DNA of 7,763 nucleotides from Paramuribaculum sp. Its GTDB lineage: Bacteria; Bacteroidota; Bacteroidia; Bacteroidales; Muribaculaceae. Positions 1 through 5,050 of this stretch are shown here, in pieces (the stretch's first letter is position 1; each line of letters starts with the position of its first letter). Below the pieces are notes generated by a model. The model worked only from the letters and a program-made list of their open reading frames with translations. It did not search any database and was not told where the DNA came from. Position numbers and translations under genes: made by a program. Where the stretch lies: the NCBI GenBank assembly GCA_029062075.1, contig JAIDQW010000066.1, forward strand, positions 1 through 7,763, given 5' to 3'.

Positions 1-49
1 ATCTACACAAGGCTATTCGTCGGCAGCCGCAGATGTTTATAAGCGACAG
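1..49 (+). other. Illumina Nextera i5 adapter-like sequence at the contig edge (probable artefact)
   Basis: Bases 1-8 (ATCTACAC) equal the 3' end of the Illumina P5 sequence. Bases 9-16 (AAGGCTAT) equal an i5 index that I recall as Nextera XT S520. Bases 17-30 match the Nextera read-1 extension (starting TCGTCGGCAGC), and bases 31-49 match the 19-base Tn5 mosaic end. The four parts are in exactly the order of a Nextera i5 adapter. By hand alignment 45 of 49 bases agree; the differences are at 28, 29, 37 and 44. Chance similarity of this length and order is very unlikely. The mismatches are odd, because adapter sequence in an assembly is normally exact. Genomic sequence should be considered to begin near base 50. 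Confidence 0.88.
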
Positions 50-217
50 ATCCGCGATAGCGGAACTGGCATTGCTGATATTTTACCCCCTATGGGTTTG
101 TTCGGTAATGCCGGTGCCCGGCGAGCTGAGAAAAAGAAGAGGGTAATCAAGCGTCTCAAAGACTTCTTCGATCGGTTCTACGATATATCCGGTGGTAAAA
201 TTCTCGTTGATCTTTAG
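50..217 (+). CDS. 3' end of an unidentified protein gene (partial)
   Basis: A plus-strand frame is open from base 2 to a TAG at 215-217. Codons before base 50 fall in the adapter-like sequence, so only about 55 C-terminal residues are credible. The tail has a Gly-rich stretch (MGLFGNAGA), then a strongly basic, probably helical segment (RRAEKKKRVIKRLKDFFDRF), and ends GGKILVDL. I do not recognise the family. Basic amphipathic tails like this occur on many cytoplasmic and membrane-associated proteins, so no function is assigned. An in-frame ATG at 92 would give a 41-residue protein, but a truncated longer gene is more likely at a contig end. It reads in the same direction as the MFS gene, 99 bases upstream of it. 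The overlapping minus-strand frame (83-316) is the rival interpretation. Confidence 0.5.
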   Translation: MRDSGTGIADILPPMGLFGNAGARRAEKKKRVIKRLKDFFDRFYDISGGKILVDL

Positions 218-316
218 TGTCAATCCACTCAAGGCTGGGCATGACGGATTTTTTGAAACTATTTTTTTTGACTCGCGTTTAATAGTTTGGACAAATAATA
301 CAATTTTGTTTTTCAA

Positions 317-1471
317 ATGAAAAAAAGTCTCGTTTCAATAGCACTCGTCACATTTGCTCTCGGCATAACTGAATTTGGAATGATGGGAATACTTGAGGAT
401 GTTGCCCACAGCCTCGGTATATCTGTGGTCAAAGCAGGTCATTTCATCACTGCCTATTCCGCCGGAGTGGCTGTGGGCGCGCCCACTCTGGTTTTGCTGC
501 GCAGATGGGAGCTGAAAAAGTTGCTGTTGCTGCTTGTTTCCGTGATTTTACTCGGCAATATATGCACCGCTCTATCACCGGGCTACTTCACTATGCTTGT
601 GTCGCGCTTCATTTCCGGCATTCCCCACGGAGCGTTCTTCGGAGCTGCCGCCATTGTGGCGGAGAGGATCTCTTCCGAAGGGCGCAAGGCGGAGTCAGTG
701 GCTATTGTGTTGGCAGGCATGACTGTGGCTAATATGGTCGGTGTGCCGCTGGCAACCTTCTTATCCAACACTTTTGACTGGCGCGTTTCCTTTGTCGTAG
801 TGGCAGCATGTGCCCTTACCGGACTCATAGCTATCAAGAAATTTGTGCCGGCTATCCCGCCACTTCCGGACACCGGTATAAAGGGACAGTTCCGCTTCCT
901 TACCAAGCCCGGTCCGTGGCTTGTGTATGCCGGAGTCTTTTTCGGGCAAGCCTCGGTGTATTGCTGGTTAAGCTACATCGCACCGGCGATGACTCAGGTG
1001 ACCCATTTCTCCCAGTCGGCAATGACATGGATTATGGTAGTGGTTGGCTTCGGCATGGTTATTGGCAATAGTATAGCAGGCAAATTATCCGACCGCTACC
1101 CGGCATCACTGGTCACCGCCATTATAGCGGCGACTCTCATTGTCATAATGCCCGCGCTCTACTTCTGCGCCCCATTCAAGATTCCCTCTGTTATATTCGC
1201 CTTCCTTGCCCCCGCCTGTCTGTTTGGGGTGGGAGGACCACTCCAATATCTGATTGTGCGCTATGCCAAAGGGGGTGAGATGCTGGGAGGAGCCGGTATT
1301 CAGATAGCCTTCAATGTGTCCAACGCCATGTCAGCTTCGCTCGGCGGAGTTGCTATTCATCAAGGCTTCGGCTACGCATCACCGGCTCTTGTCGGTGTGC
1401 CCTTCGCCCTTATCGGAGCCATCGCTCTTTTTGTACTCTACAAAAAATACCCCATCACGCTCAAGCCTTGA
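317..1471 (+). CDS. MFS transporter, DHA1 family (AraJ/NepI-like exporter)
   Basis: This is a proton-driven inner-membrane exporter of the major facilitator superfamily. At 384 residues with about 12 hydrophobic segments it has the normal length of the AraJ/NepI branch of the DHA1 (drug:H+ antiporter) group. Diagnostic stretches are the first helix with GITEF (Glu19), the TM2-3 region with paired arginines (LLRRWELKK) in place of the full motif A, the HGAFFGAA helix, the TM5 stretch VANMVGVPLATF equivalent to the antiporter motif C, and DWR at residue 154 just before TM6. A short loop near residues 178-200 divides the two six-helix halves. The family exports sugars, nucleosides or small drugs; the substrate cannot be told from sequence. 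The start at 317 puts the first helix immediately at the N-terminus, as is usual. No strong promoter or Shine-Dalgarno site is seen upstream. The gene stands apart from the following secreted-protein gene by 63 bases. Confidence 0.92.
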   Translation: MKKSLVSIALVTFALGITEFGMMGILEDVAHSLGISVVKAGHFITAYSAGVAVGAPTLVLLRRWELKKLLLLLVSVILLGNICTALSPGYFTMLVSRFISGIPHGAFFGAAAIVAERISSEGRKAESVAIVLAGMTVANMVGVPLATFLSNTFDWRVSFVVVAACALTGLIAIKKFVPAIPPLPDTGIKGQFRFLTKPGPWLVYAGVFFGQASVYCWLSYIAPAMTQVTHFSQSAMTWIMVVVGFGMVIGNSIAGKLSDRYPASLVTAIIAATLIVIMPALYFCAPFKIPSVIFAFLAPACLFGVGGPLQYLIVRYAKGGEMLGGAGIQIAFNVSNAMSASLGGVAIHQGFGYASPALVGVPFALIGAIALFVLYKKYPITLKP

Positions 1472-1482
1472 ACAAAACCTTC

Positions 1483-1532
1483 CGCTTAATTATTATAATG
1501 ATATTTAGATAATTACTTATAAAAATTAAGCG
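1483..1532 (+). promoter_or_regulatory. Long AT-rich inverted repeat ending 2 bases before a start codon
   Basis: Left arm 1483-1491 (CGCTTAATT) is perfectly complementary to right arm 1524-1532 (AATTAAGCG). After one A/A mismatch the pairing continues with TTATAA at 1493-1498 against TTATAA at 1517-1522. This gives 15 pairs around an 18-base loop. The right arm ends two bases before the ATG at 1535, so in RNA it would hide the translation start region of the downstream gene. As DNA it could equally be an operator, and as the 3' end of the MFS transcript it could be a processing or stability hairpin. It lacks a GC-rich stem and U-tract, so an ordinary terminator is less likely. Confidence 0.5.
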
Positions 1533-1534
1533 AT

Positions 1535-1972
1535 ATGAAAAGAGTACTATTGATTTTGGCGGTTATCGCAGGAGTTTTCTCCGCATCCGCCCGTGATAAT
1601 TATTCACATGATGTGAATATCCTTCCGGCTGCCGCCAAAGCCGACCTGAAGAAAAATTTCAAAGCTCAGGTAAGCCACATTAAAATTGACAAGGAATGGG
1701 GACGTATCAGTGAGTACGATGTTGTCCTCACCGACGGCAGTGAGATTACATACGACCGCAGCGGAAATTGGAAAGATGTGGAGATGAGCCGGAACCGTGC
1801 TGTTCCTGCGGCATACATTCCTGCAGCTATAGCTTCATTTGTAAATCAGAATCAGAAAAAAGCGGTTATCACCGGCATTGAGAAGAATAAGTCTGGCTAT
1901 GAGGTGGAGCTCTCAAACGGTATTGATATGAAATTTAATTCCGCCGGCAAGTTCCTCAGGTACGACAACTGA
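1535..1972 (+). CDS. Secreted PepSY-like protein (DUF2874 family)
   Basis: A 145-residue exported protein of the Bacteroidota PepSY-like DUF2874 type (putative beta-lactamase-inhibitor-like fold). The N-terminus is a clear Sec signal: MKR, a hydrophobic core to about residue 16, then an A-S-A site at 17-19 just before Arg20, so the mature protein is about 126 residues and probably periplasmic. It holds two related halves. Each begins with P-A-A (LPAAAKADLKKNF near 30, IPAAIASFVNQNQ near 95), runs through a hydrophobic strand (ISEYDVVLTDGSEITYD; SGYEVELSNGIDMKFN), and ends in G-x-W/F (SGNWKDVE; AGKFLRYD). No cysteines or catalytic motif are visible. Family members are abundant in gut Bacteroidales, but their role is not established; binding or inhibition of another exported protein is a guess. 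A hairpin precedes the start and a terminator-like hairpin follows, so it may be a single-gene unit. Confidence 0.88.
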   Translation: MKRVLLILAVIAGVFSASARDNYSHDVNILPAAAKADLKKNFKAQVSHIKIDKEWGRISEYDVVLTDGSEITYDRSGNWKDVEMSRNRAVPAAYIPAAIASFVNQNQKKAVITGIEKNKSGYEVELSNGIDMKFNSAGKFLRYDN

Positions 1973-2000
1973 GCCACACTCTGATTATTAACGTCTTATT

Positions 2001-2041
2001 ATTCCGATTGCTTTGGAAATCTTTTTTCCGGCAATCGGAAT
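2001..2041 (+). terminator. Terminator-like hairpin after the PepSY-like gene
   Basis: An 11-base perfect stem pairs 2001-2011 (ATTCCGATTGC) with 2031-2041 (GCAATCGGAAT). A second inner stem pairs GGAAA (2015-2019) with TTTCC (2025-2029). It starts 28 bases after the stop at 1972 and is followed by T-rich sequence (TTTTT at 2047-2051 and again at 2054-2058), although the T-run is interrupted and does not follow the stem directly. Its right arm reaches into the region where the -33 part of the next promoter would sit. Confidence 0.6.
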
Positions 2042-2061
2042 TACTGTTTTTGATTTTTCGG

Positions 2062-2070
2062 TAACTTTGC
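2062..2070 (+). promoter_or_regulatory. Bacteroidota-type -7 promoter element
   Basis: TAACTTTGC at 2062-2070 is a perfect match to the Bacteroidota housekeeping -7 consensus TAnnTTTG. The ATG of the FMN-binding protein gene begins at 2075, only four bases on. Transcription starting the usual few bases after the element would begin at or next to the start codon, so the mRNA may be leaderless. A good -33 TTTG at the expected distance (about 2038-2041) is not present; a TTTG at 2049-2052 is too close. Confidence 0.7.
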
Positions 2071-2074
2071 ACTC

Positions 2075-3142
2075 ATGGTAAAGAAAGATAAAATACTGAG
2101 TCTCCTACTCACTCTGCTGATGCTTATCGCGGCAGCCATTATAGTCAATAAAGCCGTTTTCGGCTACAATATCGGCAGCTCGTCAACCGATGAAACAGCC
2201 ACTGTTTCAACCGGCGACACAATTACTACCGACTCCGATGGCAATACGGTGATTCACACCGCTTTGGTGCAGGGAACTATCAGCGGCTATGCCGGTCCCG
2301 TGCCTCTCGACATACGCATTTCCAAAGGAAAAATCACTGAAATAGAGCCACTGCCGAATGCAGAGAGCCCTTCGTTTTTCAAACGCGCCCAAACCATTTT
2401 AGACAGCTGGACCGGGAAAACGCCTGATGAAGCCCTGAAAATGAAAGTTGACGCGGTGAGCGGCGCCACCTACTCCTCTGCCGCGATTATCAATAATGTC
2501 AACGCAGGTCTTGCTTACTATAAGGGAACAGACAGCCGCCCTGCGGAGTCCACTCCCGCCAAAATCTGGATAGCCTTTGCCGTTACCCTTGCCGCCTGCA
2601 TAGTGCCCCTGTTTGTGAAAAACAGGATTTATCATAACGCTCAGATGATTGCCAATGTGATTGTACTCGGATTCTGGTGCGGACAGTTTCTCGACTACTC
2701 CCTTATCCTCAAATATATATCAGACGGATTTGTACTGCCGGCGGCACTTGTGGCATTAGCTATGCTGACAGCTGCCTTTATCTATCCCCTCTTTGGCAAA
2801 GCCCAGCATTACTGCACCAACATCTGTCCGCTCGGATCCGCACAGCAACTCATGGGTCAGATTTGCGGATACAAGATACACATGTCGCAAAAGGCGACCA
2901 AGGCACTCGATTGGTTCAGAAAGATTCTTTGGGCGGCTCTTATGCTTTCGCTGTGGAGCGATTGCCTAATCGGCTGGATGGATCTGGAACTCTTTCAGGC
3001 ATTTCAGTTTGAATCCGCCTCATGGTGGATTATCGCCGTTGCCGCCCTATTTATCATTCTGTCAGCAGTGATTTCACGCCCATACTGCCGGTTCGTATGC
3101 CCCACAGGCTCACTATTCAAACGGGCTGAAAATTTAGGGTAA
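2075..3142 (+). CDS. Membrane FMN-binding / NosR-NapH-like 4Fe-4S electron-transfer protein
   Basis: A 355-residue inner-membrane redox protein. Residues 7-29 form an N-terminal membrane helix. Residues about 63-150 are an FMN-binding domain of the RnfG/NqrC/NosR type, with D126-AV-SGAT-Y: Thr132 is in the position that ApbE flavin transferases link covalently to FMN, a reaction that takes place outside the cytoplasm. Next come helices near 163-181, 189-212 and 219-241, the motif C247-TNI-C251-PLG, a helix near 282-302, a helix near 317-334, and C338-RFV-C342-PTG at the C-terminus. Paired CxxxCP motifs at membrane edges are the hallmark of NosR/NapH (Fer4_5) proteins. NosR's cytoplasmic CxxCxxCxxxCP ferredoxin clusters are missing, so this is a compact variant in which four cysteines may serve one or two clusters. 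The likely role is moving electrons from the membrane or cytoplasmic face to the external flavin. The likely partner is the nitroreductase fusion encoded 35 bases downstream. No apbE gene is present in the window. Residues 34-60 are a polar Thr/Ser/Asp linker. Confidence 0.87.
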   Translation: MVKKDKILSLLLTLLMLIAAAIIVNKAVFGYNIGSSSTDETATVSTGDTITTDSDGNTVIHTALVQGTISGYAGPVPLDIRISKGKITEIEPLPNAESPSFFKRAQTILDSWTGKTPDEALKMKVDAVSGATYSSAAIINNVNAGLAYYKGTDSRPAESTPAKIWIAFAVTLAACIVPLFVKNRIYHNAQMIANVIVLGFWCGQFLDYSLILKYISDGFVLPAALVALAMLTAAFIYPLFGKAQHYCTNICPLGSAQQLMGQICGYKIHMSQKATKALDWFRKILWAALMLSLWSDCLIGWMDLELFQAFQFESASWWIIAVAALFIILSAVISRPYCRFVCPTGSLFKRAENLG

Positions 3143-3177
3143 TTTCCACTTATAACTCACATGATATCAACCGATAT

Positions 3178-4350
3178 ATGAAGAATTCTACTTATCTCAT
3201 AATTCTCCTCGCTTTAGGACTCGTATTCACCTCCTACAAATGGATCAGCTCCTCTTCGCCCACCAATAATGTGGTGGCGAATAATACCACCATTGCCGAC
3301 ATTATGACCCGGACAAGCGTCAGGACATACTCCGGTCAGGAGGTGGAGAACGAAAAAATCGATACACTCCTCCGTGCGGCGATGGCAGCACCTACAGCCG
3401 GCAACAAACAGCCATGGAGATTTGTGGTTATCAACGATAAAGCTATTCTCAACGCTATAGGCACCAATTTCAAAACAATGACTATGGCTAAAGAGGCATC
3501 GGTGGCTGTGGTGATGTGCGGTGACACAACCGCTACCTTCAAGGGCGATGCACAGGATTATTGGATTGAAGATGTGTCAGCCTCATCCGAAAATCTGCTC
3601 CTCGCAGCTCATGCCATGGGTCTTGGTGCAGTGTGGTGCGGCATATATCCGCAAATGGACAGAGTCAGGGAGTTCTCACAAATGCTCAATCTTCCCGGCA
3701 ATATTATTCCTATGGCTTGCATCTGCATTGGCTATCCCGCCGGCGAAACAACCCCCAAGGACAAATGGAAACCGGAGTACATTCACTACAACAGCTGGGA
3801 TAGCACAGCCGCTAAACTACCTGAGCCGGAGCCTAAGACGTTTACTGAATTTGACGTAAGAACCCAATGGAGTGAAAATCCGTTTGATTTCTTCCGTGGC
3901 GACGGGCTGCTCCTTGCCGCCGGCAACCGTGATAGCAACAACGCAATGACTATAGGCTGGGGAGCCCTGGGCAATATATGGCAGAGAGATGCATCCACTG
4001 TTACAGTGTATGTTGCCGAGGGACGATACACATATCAGTTTATGGAGAAGAGCAAATACTTCACAGTCATGCAATTTGACAAGGACCATTCAAATATTCC
4101 CGCCTACATGGGAAGCCATTCCGGACGAGACGGCGACAAAGCAGCGGCACTCGGACTCCACACACTCTACACCGAGCATGGCACTCCCTACTATGCCGAG
4201 GCAACTCTTGTGCTTGAATGCGAATTGCTCTATCATTACAAATTCCTGACGGAAGGCATGAATAGCGACATTCAGAGCTTCTACAGCAATTTCCCCGCCG
4301 GAGTGCACCACCAGTACATAGGCAAGATAGTCAAGGCTCTGCGCAAGTAG
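3178..4350 (+). CDS. Membrane-anchored or exported nitroreductase fused to a flavoredoxin-like domain
   Basis: A 390-residue two-domain flavoprotein. Residues 6-19 are a hydrophobic segment after MKNST: a Sec signal or uncleaved anchor, without a lipobox Cys. Residues about 39-207 are a nitroreductase: R45-TSVR49-TY (FMN phosphate contacts), 69-80 MAAPTAGNKQPW, 142-158 with AMGLGAVWCGIYP, and IGYPAGE at 184-190. A Pro/Glu linker (213-222) leads to residues 222-388, an FMN-binding split barrel of the flavin reductase/flavoredoxin type: NAMTIGWGALGNIWQRD at 255-271, then GRYTYQFMEKSKYFTV, SHSGRDGDK, and a C-terminal YIGKI. Each half alone is a normal full-length family member, so this is a true fusion. 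Nitroreductases reduce nitro, quinone or flavin substrates using FMN, and flavoredoxins carry electrons on FMN. Placed directly after the FMN/CxxxCP membrane protein, it probably receives electrons from that protein rather than NAD(P)H. The substrate is unknown. At least four cysteines (114, 154, 181, 183) are unusual for an exported protein and leave cytoplasmic-side anchoring possible. Confidence 0.87.
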   Translation: MKNSTYLIILLALGLVFTSYKWISSSSPTNNVVANNTTIADIMTRTSVRTYSGQEVENEKIDTLLRAAMAAPTAGNKQPWRFVVINDKAILNAIGTNFKTMTMAKEASVAVVMCGDTTATFKGDAQDYWIEDVSASSENLLLAAHAMGLGAVWCGIYPQMDRVREFSQMLNLPGNIIPMACICIGYPAGETTPKDKWKPEYIHYNSWDSTAAKLPEPEPKTFTEFDVRTQWSENPFDFFRGDGLLLAAGNRDSNNAMTIGWGALGNIWQRDASTVTVYVAEGRYTYQFMEKSKYFTVMQFDKDHSNIPAYMGSHSGRDGDKAAALGLHTLYTEHGTPYYAEATLVLECELLYHYKFLTEGMNSDIQSFYSNFPAGVHHQYIGKIVKALRK

Positions 4351-4420
4351 CTTGTTTCCAAAGTCCGGTGACAGATACTGATTCTGATTATCCCCGTATT
4401 ATTCTTTTTCAGTTTTATTG

Positions 4421-5050
4421 TCAGTCGATTTTCCTTAAAAGTGTAAGTCCGTCCCTCAGCGGAAGAATCACCGCTTCAAGCCCCGGGTAGTCTGCCACAA
4501 GGTCATTAAACCGGGCAATCCCCACAGACTGTGCATCCTTGGCGCCTTCGGTTATCTTGCCTCCCCACAGGGTATTGTCCGCAATAATGAATCCCCCTCG
4601 TCTGAGGCGCGGAAGCACCTCACTGAGATACTCGCAGTAATGCCGCTTGTTCGCATCGATATAAACCATGTCCCAGGTATAATCCAGCTTCGGAATTATT
4701 TCAAGCGCATCGCCGATATGCAGGGTAATCCTTTCCCCTCCCGGAGCGGTACGGAACAATTCTCTCAGTGAGTCAGCACTTTCATCATCTATCTCCACTG
4801 TGTGGAGCTGCGTGCCCGGTTTCATAGCCTCTGCTATGCAAAGAGCCGAATATCCTGTAAAAGTGCCCAGTTCAAGCACATATCTTGGATTTATCATAGC
4901 TGTGAGCATCTTGAGAATACGCCCTTGAACGTGTCCCGAACACATCTGGGGATACAACCGGTGGAGCCAGGTGTGGCGGTAGAGCTCTTTTAGATGCTGA
5001 GGCTCCGGAGAGGTATGTGCGGTGATATAGTCGTCTATTTCTCTCTGCAT
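4421..5050 (-). CDS. Class I SAM-dependent O-methyltransferase (family 3, YrrM/TrmR-like)
   Basis: A 209-residue cytoplasmic methyltransferase of the catechol-OMT-like family 3 (COG4122). In order: an N-terminal helix region with MCSGHVQGRIL (36-46), where family members carry a similar M-x-x-x-x-x-QG stretch; SAM motif I VLELGTFTGYSAL (58-70); acidic E86-I-D88 for the ribose; GDALE at 113-117; D132-ANK with metal-ligand Asp132; and AD158-N159-TLWGG, the second metal-ligand pair. Length is normal. The B. subtilis relative TrmR methylates 5-hydroxyuridine in tRNA, which is a reasonable but unproven role here; small-molecule catechol-like methylation is the alternative. The start at 5050 lies inside the end of the pyruvate kinase gene (16-base overlap), so it is the last gene of a coupled operon. 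It converges on the nitroreductase gene with a 70-base gap that shows no clear terminator. Confidence 0.9.
   Translation of the reverse strand: MQREIDDYITAHTSPEPQHLKELYRHTWLHRLYPQMCSGHVQGRILKMLTAMINPRYVLELGTFTGYSALCIAEAMKPGTQLHTVEIDDESADSLRELFRTAPGGERITLHIGDALEIIPKLDYTWDMVYIDANKRHYCEYLSEVLPRLRRGGFIIADNTLWGGKITEGAKDAQSVGIARFNDLVADYPGLEAVILPLRDGLTLLRKID

Noticed and set aside
51..64. Small hairpin TCCGC-GATA-GCGGA next to the adapter
   Set aside because: A five-pair stem inside an apparent coding tail without a T-run is expected by chance.
222..254. Weak AATCC/GGATT inverted repeat followed by a run of T, as a terminator for the first gene
   Set aside because: Only five pairs around a 19-base loop; too weak to support.
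283..308. Possible MFS promoter (TAGTTTG at 283-289, or TACAATTTTG at 299-308)
   Set aside because: Neither fits TAnnTTTG exactly, and the spacing to upstream TTTG elements is wrong, so no promoter is called.
83..316. 77-residue minus-strand frame in the left intergenic region
   Set aside because: It overlaps the plus-strand gene tail and ends its 5' side exactly at the MFS start, leaving no room for promoters; no recognisable domain is seen. Kept only as a rival to the plus-strand tail.
4351..4420. Convergent intergenic region searched for a bidirectional terminator
   Set aside because: Only T-rich tracts and a short CTGATT repeat (4378-4389) are visible; no stem longer than about four pairs was found.
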